Assembly: GCA_023444055.1 (NCBI GenBank)
Contig: JAEZRV010000024.1
Span: forward strand, 51,493 to 115,492
Direction of reading: 5' to 3'
Source: Bacillota bacterium
GTDB lineage: Bacteria; Bacillota; Clostridia; Acetivibrionales; DSM-1351
DNA: 64,000 nucleotides
This document shows positions 35,123 to 42,790 of this stretch, in pieces (the first letter of the stretch is position 1; the number at the start of each line of letters is the position of its first letter). The notes beneath the pieces are model-generated. The model was not told the origin of the DNA. It saw nothing but the letters and a program-made list of their open reading frames with translations, and ran no database searches. A program made the position numbers and the translations under genes.

Positions 35123-36736
35123 TTAAATCTTAAAGTCTTGAGTTGCTATGTCAATAAGTTGTAAATCCTTATTTCTATCTTCAGCCATCCTTATTGACCA
35201 TTCGTTTTCAAACAGTATAGAATTTCTGCCAAGCTTATCTTCAACAATGATAGCTGTACTAGGTAAGTTGAGTTTTCGTGGATCTAAACCTTCATTTTTT
35301 ATCCATCTTGCATGTCTGAAAGGAAGGTTTTGAACCCGAAGCTGTACACCATACTCGTTCTTCAAACGATATTCTAATACTTCAAACTGAAGTGCACCGA
35401 CAACACCAACGATTAGTGCTTCAATACCTATATCAATTTGTTTAAATACCTGAATTGCTCCTTCTTCAGAAAGCTGATCAATACCTTTTAAAAATTGCTT
35501 TCGCTTCATTGTGTCAGCAGGAGTAATTCTTGAGAAAAATTCTGCAGGGAATATAGGAATACCTTGGAACTTAATATTGTCATTACCTTCGTATAATGTA
35601 TCTCCTATATTGAATATTCCAGGGTCAAATAAACCAATAATATCACCAGCGAAAGCCTCTTCAACAATAGTACGTTCTTGTGCCATGAACTGCTGTGGTT
35701 GTGAAAGACGAACCTCTTTTCCAGCATTTACATGTTTAACTGACATACCCTTTGTAAATTTACCTGAGCAAATTCTTAAGAAGGCAAGTCTGTCTCTATG
35801 AGTAGGATTCATATTTGCTTGTATTTTAAAGATAAAGCCTGAAAATTTTTCACTTTCAGGATCAACATCTCCGCCAATTGCTTCAACTACTCCAGGTGAT
35901 GGAGCAAGCTCTAAAAATTCTTCTAAAAATGGTTGGACTCCAAAATTAGTCATTGCACTTCCAAAAAACATAGGAGTGAGCTCACCATTACGAATTTTCT
36001 CTTTGTCAAAATCATCTCCAGCCATGTCTAGAAGTTCAATATCCTCACAAAGCTTTTCGTGATAGTGACTCCCTAACAAATCAGCAAATATTGGGTCATC
36101 TACTTTTCCAACCTGAGATGAAACTTGGGTTTGACCATGTTCACCACCGGTAAAAAGTTCAATTTGTTTAAGATTACGATTGTATACACCTTTAAAATCA
36201 CCATCAATACCAATTGGCCAATTCATAGGATATGAACGAATGCCAAGAACTCTTTCGATTTCTTCCATCAATTCGAATGGGTCTTTGCTGGCACGGTCCA
36301 TTTTATTTACAAAAGTAAAAATAGGTATACCTCTAAGTTTACATACGTGAAAAAGCTTTATTGTCTGTGCTTCAATACCTTTTGCACCATCTATAAGCAT
36401 AACAGCACTATCAGCAGCCACAAGCGTTCTATAAGTATCTTCACTAAAGTCTTGATGACCAGGGGTATCTAATATGTTAATGCAGTAATCGTTATATTCA
36501 AATTGCATAACACTAGATGTAACAGAAATTCCTCTTTGTTTTTCAATTTCCATCCAATCGGATACTGCGAATTTGTTTGCCTTCCTTGACTTTACAGAAC
36601 CTGCCATTCTGATGGCACCTCCATAAAGCAATAGTTTTTCAGTCAATGTAGTCTTACCTGCATCAGGGTGAGAAATAATGGCAAACGTTTTTCTCCGTGA
36701 TACTTCTTTTTTGATTTCAGATTTTATATCTGGCAT
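35123..36736 (-). CDS. prfC: Peptide chain release factor 3
   Basis: Cytoplasmic translational GTPase that ejects RF1/RF2 from ribosomes after termination. The GTPase domain shows G1 SHPDAGKTTLTEK, the switch region KQRGISVTSSVMQF, G3 DTPGHQDFSEDTYRTL and G4 NKMDR. Domains II and III follow and end in the RF3 C-terminal region (QLRVQNLPFRHARWI). Length about 537, normal; the DAGKTT and QDFSEDTYR details separate it from EF-G. The ATG at 36736 has GGAGG 7-8 bases upstream. An in-frame ATG at 36763 lies inside a hairpin leader and is unlikely. Single-gene unit. Confidence 0.95.
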   Translation of the reverse strand: MPDIKSEIKKEVSRRKTFAIISHPDAGKTTLTEKLLLYGGAIRMAGSVKSRKANKFAVSDWMEIEKQRGISVTSSVMQFEYNDYCINILDTPGHQDFSEDTYRTLVAADSAVMLIDGAKGIEAQTIKLFHVCKLRGIPIFTFVNKMDRASKDPFELMEEIERVLGIRSYPMNWPIGIDGDFKGVYNRNLKQIELFTGGEHGQTQVSSQVGKVDDPIFADLLGSHYHEKLCEDIELLDMAGDDFDKEKIRNGELTPMFFGSAMTNFGVQPFLEEFLELAPSPGVVEAIGGDVDPESEKFSGFIFKIQANMNPTHRDRLAFLRICSGKFTKGMSVKHVNAGKEVRLSQPQQFMAQERTIVEEAFAGDIIGLFDPGIFNIGDTLYEGNDNIKFQGIPIFPAEFFSRITPADTMKRKQFLKGIDQLSEEGAIQVFKQIDIGIEALIVGVVGALQFEVLEYRLKNEYGVQLRVQNLPFRHARWIKNEGLDPRKLNLPSTAIIVEDKLGRNSILFENEWSIRMAEDRNKDLQLIDIATQDFKI

Positions 36737-36770
36737 ATTAACCTCCACGCCCACTTTGGGCATAAAATTA
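36737..36770 (-). promoter_or_regulatory. Hairpin leader before prfC
   Basis: On the minus strand GCCCAAAGTGGGC folds immediately before GTGGAGGTTA and the ATG. The same layout precedes the LacI gene at 47142 (GCCGAAGTCGGC then GTGGAGGTTA). Confidence 0.55.
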
Positions 36771-37354
36771 TAGTGAAATACATAGTGAAGAGCCGCTACT
36801 TTAAAGACATATGTAAGTTCCCTTTAAAGCTTCAATTACACTGCAAAAACCATTTGTGATTTTTGGGGCTCGAAAATGTACCATGTTTACATAAATTTTG
36901 TTTTTCAAGCTTCAATTTAGTGCTAACCTCTCATAATTCTTTAATTAACACGTTTTCCACGTTTTATTGTATATTATAGCCAAAATGCTGTCAAATACCA
37001 ATGCTATTTCGTATTTAAAAATAGAGGAGCTATTAATAGCATTGAACAACATTTGCGGACTACGTCCCGTCGCCGCAGATGCGGCTATTTAAAAATGTGA
37101 TATCACATTTTTAAAGCAAATTAGTATAAAAGAATAAATATCTACTTTGTGTTTCAAAGCTTAAAGTCAATAGCTTTGGCTAGAAAACATAAAAAATATA
37201 GAATTCATAACATTAAAAGGATATTTTACTTTTGGTATGGAATATTATAAACTAAATAAAGGTAGAAAACTGAAAAAAAATCTGAATACAGGTGCATGAA
37301 AATAAATTTTAATAGTATGTTTGGCAAAAATCACAGAGATTAGATGGAGGACAT
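36771..37354. other. Intergenic region between prfC and the TGS-kinase gene
   Basis: About 580 bases, divergent promoters expected. It carries module B copy 3 at 37081-37131, preceded by a GAACAACATTTGCGG segment that is the reverse complement of part of the repeat at 13760. No gene seen. Confidence 0.4.
37081..37131. repeat. Dispersed hairpin repeat, module B copy 3
   Basis: GCGGCTATTT then AAAAATGTGA/TCACATTTTT stem and the tail GCAAATTAGTATAA, nearly as at 10305-10352. Confidence 0.75.
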
Positions 37355-39013
37355 ATGGACAATAAAAAAATTATTGTAACTGTAAATGGTGAAAAGTTCG
37401 AAATTGAAGATAAGGTGACCCTTTTAGAATTAAGTAAGCACTTTGAAAAAAACTATAAATATTCTATCGTTGCAGCTAGAGTCAATAATGATATTAAGGA
37501 TTTAAGTTATGAGATAAGTGAAGATGTAGAAATTAAATTTATTGATTTAACCGATGAAGATGGAATGAGAATATACAGAAGAAGTTTATATTTCATTTTT
37601 ATTAAAGCGGTAAATGAAATTTTTCCTGACAGAAATGCGGTAGTAAGCCATCCAATGAGTAATGGAGTTTATTGTGAAATAAATGGAAGTGAAGCATTAA
37701 CAGAGATTGACGTTGAAAAAGTTGAAAAGAAAATGAGGGAGATTGTTGAGGCTAACTTGCCATTTGAAAAAAAGGTTATTTCTTTAGAAGAGGCAAGGCA
37801 GCTTTACAAAAATACTGGAAGACTTGATAAATATGAAGTGCTCGAATATAGAAAAAAATCACATGTTACAGTTTATAACTGCGGTGGCTATGAAGATTAT
37901 TATTATGGCTATATGTTGCCCAATACTGGATATGTAAAATGCTTTGCTCTTAAATTTTATCAGCCTGGTGTTGTTATACAATTTCCATCAAAATCAAACC
38001 CAGAGGTTCTTCAACCATTTGAGGAACAGAAGAAGTTGTTTAAAGTTTTTATTGATTACAAAAAATGGGTGAGAATATTAGGCGTTCAAAATGTAGGAGC
38101 ATTAAACGACATAGTTAATGCAGGCGAAATAGGAGACTTAATACGGGTTAGTGAGGCTATTCATGAGAAGAAGATTGCGGAAATAGCTGACAAAATTACA
38201 AACCATGAAGAGGAAAAAAGAATAGCTCTTATTTCAGGACCGTCTTCATCTGGAAAAACTACCTTTGCAAATAGGTTAGGCATTCAGCTTAGAGTTAATG
38301 GTTTTGTTCCTCAGACCATATCCTTAGACAATTATTTTGTTAATAGAGAGAAAACACCAAGGGATTCAGATGGAGACTATGATTATGAGGCGCTAGAAGC
38401 TATTGATGTTAATTTATTTAATAGGCATCTATCACAATTACTAGGTGGCTTTGAGGTTGAAATACCTATTTTCAATTTTGAGACTGGCAAAAGAGAGCCT
38501 GTTGGACAAAAAATGAAAATGAAAAAAAATACTATCCTCGTCATCGAAGGTATACATGGATTGAATGATAAACTTACTGCATCTATATCACCAGAGGATA
38601 AATTTAAGATTTATGTTAGTGCGCTGACTTCAATGAATATTGATGATCATAACAGGATACCATCTACTGATACCAGAATATTGAGAAGAATTGTAAGAGA
38701 TAACCAGTTTAGAGGATGTTCTGCAATTAACACGATAAATAGATGGCCATCGGTACGAAGAGGCGAGGAGAAAAATATATTCCCATATCAAGAAAATGCT
38801 GACATTATGTTCAATTCATCACTTGTATATGAACTATCCTTGCTAAAAACATATGCAGAGCCGCTTTTATTGCAAATAGGTCGAGAAAATGAGAAGTATT
38901 CTGAAGTAAAGCGGTTAATTGAATTCTTAAGTTATTTTTTGCCAATAGATGCTAAAGATATACCGAATAACTCAATTGTTAAGGAGTTTATAGGTGGAAG
39001 CTGCTTCTTTTAG
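37355..39013 (+). CDS. TGS-domain nucleoside (uridine) kinase-like protein
   Basis: Fusion found in Clostridia. Residues 1-65 form a TGS domain; about 70-260 resemble the editing/second additional domain of threonyl-tRNA synthetase; residues 285-552 are a uridine-kinase/phosphoribulokinase P-loop domain. The Walker A motif is GPSSSGKTTF (about residue 294). The kinase signature TISLDNYFVNREKTPRD and the ILVIEGIHGLN segment are clear. It would phosphorylate uridine or cytidine, though the native substrate of this fusion is not settled. No aminoacyl-tRNA synthetase core is present. GATGGAGG lies before the ATG. It leads into the redox-signalling cluster. Confidence 0.88.
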   Translation: MDNKKIIVTVNGEKFEIEDKVTLLELSKHFEKNYKYSIVAARVNNDIKDLSYEISEDVEIKFIDLTDEDGMRIYRRSLYFIFIKAVNEIFPDRNAVVSHPMSNGVYCEINGSEALTEIDVEKVEKKMREIVEANLPFEKKVISLEEARQLYKNTGRLDKYEVLEYRKKSHVTVYNCGGYEDYYYGYMLPNTGYVKCFALKFYQPGVVIQFPSKSNPEVLQPFEEQKKLFKVFIDYKKWVRILGVQNVGALNDIVNAGEIGDLIRVSEAIHEKKIAEIADKITNHEEEKRIALISGPSSSGKTTFANRLGIQLRVNGFVPQTISLDNYFVNREKTPRDSDGDYDYEALEAIDVNLFNRHLSQLLGGFEVEIPIFNFETGKREPVGQKMKMKKNTILVIEGIHGLNDKLTASISPEDKFKIYVSALTSMNIDDHNRIPSTDTRILRRIVRDNQFRGCSAINTINRWPSVRRGEEKNIFPYQENADIMFNSSLVYELSLLKTYAEPLLLQIGRENEKYSEVKRLIEFLSYFLPIDAKDIPNNSIVKEFIGGSCFF

Positions 39014-39041
39014 GACTAGGGCACAAATATAAGTAATGTGA

Positions 39042-39086
39042 ATATTTAATATGTGATTCCACATTTAAATATAAATTAGCATAAAA
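39042..39086. repeat. Dispersed hairpin repeat, module B copy 4
   Basis: ATTTAATATGTGATTCCACA and the following TTTAAAT arm, then TAAATTAGCATAA: a diverged copy placed just before the DRTGG gene. Confidence 0.65.
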
Positions 39087-39159
39087 CCAAGTATTGGAAT
39101 AAGCTGAAAATAGATTCTGGCAACAACAGACATAACAAACTCTATAAGGGGTGTGGAAA

Positions 39160-39504
39160 ATGAAGCTGTATGATGTGGCTCAAATATTAGATGCTCAAGT
39201 TATTTCAGGTAAAGAGTTATTGGAACTCGATGTTACAGCGGCATGTGGTTCTGATTTAATGAGTGACGTAATGGCATATGTAACTGAAAATGTCTTATTA
39301 CTGACTGGGCTAATAAATTTACAGGTTATTAGAACGGCAGAAATGATGGATATAAAAGTAATTGTTTTTGTTAGAGGAAAACAGCCTATTGACAGCATGG
39401 TTGAATTAGCAAAAGAGAAAGAAATTGTTTTGATGTCGACGAAGCTATCAATGTTTATATCGTGTGGAAAGCTTTATAGTGCTGGATTACAAGGTAAATA
39501 TTAG
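39160..39504 (+). CDS. DRTGG-domain protein 1
   Basis: Small cytoplasmic protein of the DRTGG fold, a ligand-binding module also fused to CBS domains and phosphotransacetylases. It is 114 residues with the usual alternating pattern (MKLYDVAQILDAQVISG, ACGSDLMSDVMAYV, LLLTGLINLQVIRTAEMMDIKVIVFVRGKQ). The ATG at 39160 has GGGG 5-9 bases upstream; the GTG at 39151 is too close. In Clostridia and Thermotogae such genes travel with an anti-sigma-like ATPase and hydrogenase-like proteins, exactly as here. Ligand unknown; a role in redox or hydrogen sensing is inferred from context only. Confidence 0.85.
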   Translation: MKLYDVAQILDAQVISGKELLELDVTAACGSDLMSDVMAYVTENVLLLTGLINLQVIRTAEMMDIKVIVFVRGKQPIDSMVELAKEKEIVLMSTKLSMFISCGKLYSAGLQGKY

Positions 39505-39545
39505 TTTGCCATCGCTTATTTCAAATGAAAAGGAGGGGCAAGTCC

Positions 39546-39566
39546 ATGCGATATTTTAGTGGGTAA
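39546..39566 (+). CDS. Possible leader peptide MRYFSG
   Basis: Six codons with an excellent ribosome site (AAAGGAGG, about 9 bases before ATG) but no following gene in frame. Its ATG lies in the 5' arm (39542-39549) of a hairpin whose 3' arm (39576-39583) contains the ATPase start codon. Ribosomes reading this peptide could open the hairpin. Too short to call a gene firmly. Confidence 0.35.
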   Translation: MRYFSG

Positions 39567-39577
39567 TTTGCTGAGGC

Positions 39578-40009
39578 ATGGACGAAAATATGGGGACTAT
39601 TAAGCTTAAATATGACATATCTGCAAATGATTTTGTAGCGGCTGGAGAGGCATCAAGTAATGTTAAAAACAAACTAACGCAAATCGGTATTTCATCCGAT
39701 ATTATAAAGAAGGCTGCTATATCTATGTATGAAGCTGAAATAAATGCTGTTATTCATGGAAATGGCGGATATGCATACGTTGAAATTTCCAGCGATAAAG
39801 TTGTTATAAATATCGTCGATTTTGGGCCCGGGATTCCAGATGTGGATTTAGCTATGAAAGAGGGCTATTCAACAGCTCCTGATACTGTCAGGGAGATGGG
39901 TTTTGGTGCTGGAATGGGTCTTCCCAATATGAAAAAGTATGCAGATAAACTAGAAATAGATACTGAGGTGGGAAAGGGAACGCGAATAATAATAACTGTT
40001 AATTTCTAA
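39578..40009 (+). CDS. Anti-sigma-factor-like ATP-binding protein (HATPase_c_2)
   Basis: GHKL-fold ATP-binding protein of the RsbW/SpoIIAB type, 143 residues. The N box reads YEAEINAVIHGNGG, the G1 box VDFGPGIPD and the G2 box GFGAGMGLPNMKKYAD. In this family the proteins bind and inhibit sigma factors or phosphorylate antagonists; neither partner is encoded nearby. Cluster partners are DRTGG and hydrogenase-like sensor proteins. The annotated ATG is inside a hairpin arm and lacks its own good ribosome site, which points to translational coupling with the upstream leader peptide. An alternative ATG is at 39590. Confidence 0.87.
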   Translation: MDENMGTIKLKYDISANDFVAAGEASSNVKNKLTQIGISSDIIKKAAISMYEAEINAVIHGNGGYAYVEISSDKVVINIVDFGPGIPDVDLAMKEGYSTAPDTVREMGFGAGMGLPNMKKYADKLEIDTEVGKGTRIIITVNF

Positions 40010-40087
40010 TATAATATAGCATACAGGTAATTAGTTGCCTAAAAAGTCTTATATGAATGTATAACATAATGAGGTAGGGGGGTTAAT

Positions 40088-41395
40088 ATGAAAGAATATT
40101 TTCATTCTGTTAATCTTGACAAAGATAAATGCAGAGGATGTACTAACTGCATCAAACGATGTCCCACTGAAGCTATTCGTGTACGAAAGAGTAAGGCTCA
40201 AATAATTAATGAAAGATGCATTGATTGTGGCGAATGTATACGTGTTTGTCCCTATCATGCAAAAATTGCAATAACTGATAAATTAGATTTAATAAATGAT
40301 TTTAAATACAAAGTAGCCTTGCCAGCACCATCTCTTTATGGACAGTTTGATAAAAAATATACTAGAGATAATATTTTGTTTGCACTTAAATCACTCGGGT
40401 TTGATTTTGTTTATGAGGTCGCAATAGGTGCGGAAATTGTTAGTGAAGCTACTAGGCAATTGCTGAAAAAGCCTAATATTAAGAAGCCGATGATATCATC
40501 AGCATGTCCGGGGGTAGTAAGGCTTATACAAGTTAGATTTCCTAGCTTAATTGAGAATATTGTAAAGCTTGAGTCCCCCATGGAGGTTACAGCCAAGATA
40601 GCAAAAAATGAGCTACATGAAAAACACAATATAGCTTTTGAGGATATAGGTGTATTTTTTATTTCACCATGTGCCGCAAAGGTAACTAGTGTTAAGTCTC
40701 CATATGAAAAGCAAAAATCAAATGTGGATGGTGTAATATCAATTAAAGATATTTATTTAAAGATTTTAGCAGCATTAAATAATGTAGATGAAAGTGCTAA
40801 GCTGGCTGAGGCTGGGGCTGAAGGCATAAATTGGGCTAATTCCGGCGGTGAAAGTTCTGCTTTGGGAACAGAAAAGGTTTTGTCTGTTGATGGAATTCAT
40901 AATGTAATAAAGATTTTTGATGAAATAGAAGAAGATAGGCTTAGCGATATAGATTTTGTAGAAGCACTTTCTTGCATTGGAGGTTGTCTTGGAGGACCTT
41001 TAACATTAACAAATGCATTTATAGCTAAGACAACTCAAAAAAAACATATGGATGATGCTTCGAAAAAAAGTGTTTCTAGCAATTTTAAAAAAAATTACGA
41101 AGAATTGGTGTGGACATCAAATGTTGAATATAAACCTGTTTTGAAGCTAGACCAAAATGTTTCAAAGGCTATAGAAAAATTAGAAATGCTGGAAAAGTTT
41201 TATGAGGAACTTCCTGGATTGGATTGTGGTGCATGTGGTTCACCAAACTGTCGTGCACTTGCGGAAGATATTGTAAGAGGAACGGCAAATGATACCGATT
41301 GCATTTTTAAGTTAAGGGAAAAGATTAGATGTTTAGCAGAAGAAATGGTGGAATTAGGAGGAAAAATGCCCCCTGTTATGGATAAAGACAAGTAG
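40088..41395 (+). CDS. [FeFe]-hydrogenase-like iron-sulfur sensor protein
   Basis: Cytoplasmic iron-sulfur protein related to hydrogenase large subunits but probably regulatory. Two 4Fe-4S ferredoxin motifs open it (CRGCTNCIKRCP, CIDCGECIRVCP). The H-cluster-like domain keeps the four ligand cysteines (SSACPGV, SPCAAK, SCIGGC), but the proton-relay Cys of TSCCP is Ala and the Glu after the second loop is missing. Residues from about 375 form an extra Fe-S domain (LPGLDCGACGSPNCRALAEDI). No NADH- or ferredoxin-coupling subunits are present. It sits 78 bases after the anti-sigma-like gene. Catalytic hydrogenase activity is unlikely; hydrogen or redox sensing is the favoured inference. Confidence 0.88.
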   Translation: MKEYFHSVNLDKDKCRGCTNCIKRCPTEAIRVRKSKAQIINERCIDCGECIRVCPYHAKIAITDKLDLINDFKYKVALPAPSLYGQFDKKYTRDNILFALKSLGFDFVYEVAIGAEIVSEATRQLLKKPNIKKPMISSACPGVVRLIQVRFPSLIENIVKLESPMEVTAKIAKNELHEKHNIAFEDIGVFFISPCAAKVTSVKSPYEKQKSNVDGVISIKDIYLKILAALNNVDESAKLAEAGAEGINWANSGGESSALGTEKVLSVDGIHNVIKIFDEIEEDRLSDIDFVEALSCIGGCLGGPLTLTNAFIAKTTQKKHMDDASKKSVSSNFKKNYEELVWTSNVEYKPVLKLDQNVSKAIEKLEMLEKFYEELPGLDCGACGSPNCRALAEDIVRGTANDTDCIFKLREKIRCLAEEMVELGGKMPPVMDKDK

Positions 41396-41412
41396 CTTTG
41401 CTGCTTGTCTCC

Positions 41413-41460
41413 GATAAATAGCTCATCTATTTATCTTTGCAAATAAGCGGAGCTTATTTG
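41413..41460 (+). other. Two back-to-back hairpins in the cluster
   Basis: GATAAATAG-CTCAT-CTATTTATC (41413-41435) is followed after four bases by CAAATAAGC-GGA-GCTTATTTG (41440-41460). Both stems are perfect 9-mers. They could attenuate or process the message before the second DRTGG gene. The rest of the gap to 41671 also has TTCGTT-ATA-AACGAA near 41636. Confidence 0.55.
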
Positions 41461-41671
41461 TGTTTACATAGACGAATTTTTCATATTAACAAATAAGCTT
41501 TACGAAATTGTCCCTGTATACATAAAAGCGAGTAAATTTATGAAATAACAGAGAATATTATATTGAAAAATAGCTTTGCTAATTAATATAGCTGGATTTT
41601 CGTCGATAGAGCGAAGTACGTAAATGTTGTATTGTTCGTTATAAACGAAATAATATTATTCGGGAGGCTAC

Positions 41672-42001
41672 ATGGGAATTGATGAATTGATTACGAAAAT
41701 TGATGGTAAGTTATTAACTCAGACTAGAAAGGATTTAAAAATAGAAAACGTATATATTTGCGATTTGCTTAGCTGGGTTATGTCTCATGCACAAAAAGGT
41801 GATGCTTGGATTACTGTCTTAACAAATGTTAATGTGCCGGCAGTTGCGATGATGACTGATGTGGCATGCATAATTATTCCAGAGGGTATTGAGGTTGAAG
41901 AACTTACTCTAAAAAAAGCTAATGAAAATGAAATTATGATAATTAGCTCAAAGTATAGTTCGTTTGAAATATGTAAAAGAATAATAACCGCAAATGGGTG
42001 A
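41672..42001 (+). CDS. DRTGG-domain protein 2
   Basis: Second DRTGG-type protein, 109 residues. It is a remote paralog of the product at 39160 with the same plan (IENVYICDLLSWVMSHAQKGDAWITV, VNVPAVAMMTDVACIIIPEG, ENEIMIISSKYSSFEICKRI). CGGGAGG lies 6 bases before the ATG. The next gene's ribosome site overlaps its end, indicating coupling with the PHP protein. Such DRTGG pairs flank hydrogenase-like sensors in other Clostridia. Function of the domain is unproven; nucleotide or cofactor binding is possible. Confidence 0.85.
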   Translation: MGIDELITKIDGKLLTQTRKDLKIENVYICDLLSWVMSHAQKGDAWITVLTNVNVPAVAMMTDVACIIIPEGIEVEELTLKKANENEIMIISSKYSSFEICKRIITANG

Positions 42002-42012
42002 TGGAGGCGAAT

Positions 42013-42732
42013 GTGAGAGCTGCATATGATTTCCATATACATTCATCTGTATCTCCTTGTGCAGATAATGATATGACTCCGAACAATATAGTTAATATGA
42101 GCATACTAAAGGGGTTGGATGTCATAGCTATAACTGATCATAATTCATGTGCGAATGTTCAGGCTATAGTTGATTGTGCAAAAAATACTTCGTTGCTTGT
42201 TATTCCAGGCATGGAGCTAGAGACTGCAGAGGAAATTCACGTATTATGCTTATTTCCTGATACGGAAAAAGCAGCAGAAATGCAGAAGATAGTATACTCT
42301 AGGTTGCCGAATATCAAGAATAAAGAGGACATTTTTGGCGAGCAGCTTATATTTGATGAGAAGGATAACTTGATTTGCAAGGAAAATAGACTGCTTTTAA
42401 CTGCGGCCTCTATCACCGTTAATGAGGTTTTTGAAATTATGAGTAATAAGCTAAAAGGAATAGCGATACCGGCACATATAGATAGACAAGCTAATTCTAT
42501 TCTTTCAAGTTTGGGTGTTATACCTCAAGATATAGATATAAAGTGTGTGGAATTTAGCGATAAAAATGTAGAGAATATTATTATTGACAACAATAAATGT
42601 TTAAAAAGTACTAATAGGATATATTCATCTGATGCACATTATTTATGGAATATTCATGAGATGGAGTATTTTATAGAAATAGAGAGCATGTCGGTAGAAA
42701 ATGTAATCAAGGCATTAGGAGTCAACAAATAA
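42013..42732 (+). CDS. PHP-domain metal-dependent phosphoesterase
   Basis: Cytoplasmic phosphoesterase of the PHP family, 240 residues. The metal ligands appear in the standard order: YDFHIHSSVSPCAD, the second-motif AITDHNS, GMELETAEEIHVLCLF, AIPAHIDR and the late SSDAHYLW. The GTG at 42013 is chosen because GGAGG ends 5 bases before it and the HIH motif should be near the N terminus; upstream in-frame starts at 41998 and 42001 overlap that site. It is coupled to DRTGG 2 and is the last gene of the redox cluster. The natural substrate (a nucleotide, nucleic acid or sugar phosphate) is unknown. Confidence 0.88.
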   Translation: MRAAYDFHIHSSVSPCADNDMTPNNIVNMSILKGLDVIAITDHNSCANVQAIVDCAKNTSLLVIPGMELETAEEIHVLCLFPDTEKAAEMQKIVYSRLPNIKNKEDIFGEQLIFDEKDNLICKENRLLLTAASITVNEVFEIMSNKLKGIAIPAHIDRQANSILSSLGVIPQDIDIKCVEFSDKNVENIIIDNNKCLKSTNRIYSSDAHYLWNIHEMEYFIEIESMSVENVIKALGVNK

Positions 42733-42790
42733 AAAATGATACGACGGAGCTACTATTATAGATTTGTTCCTAATGAAAGGAGCTAAGGGA

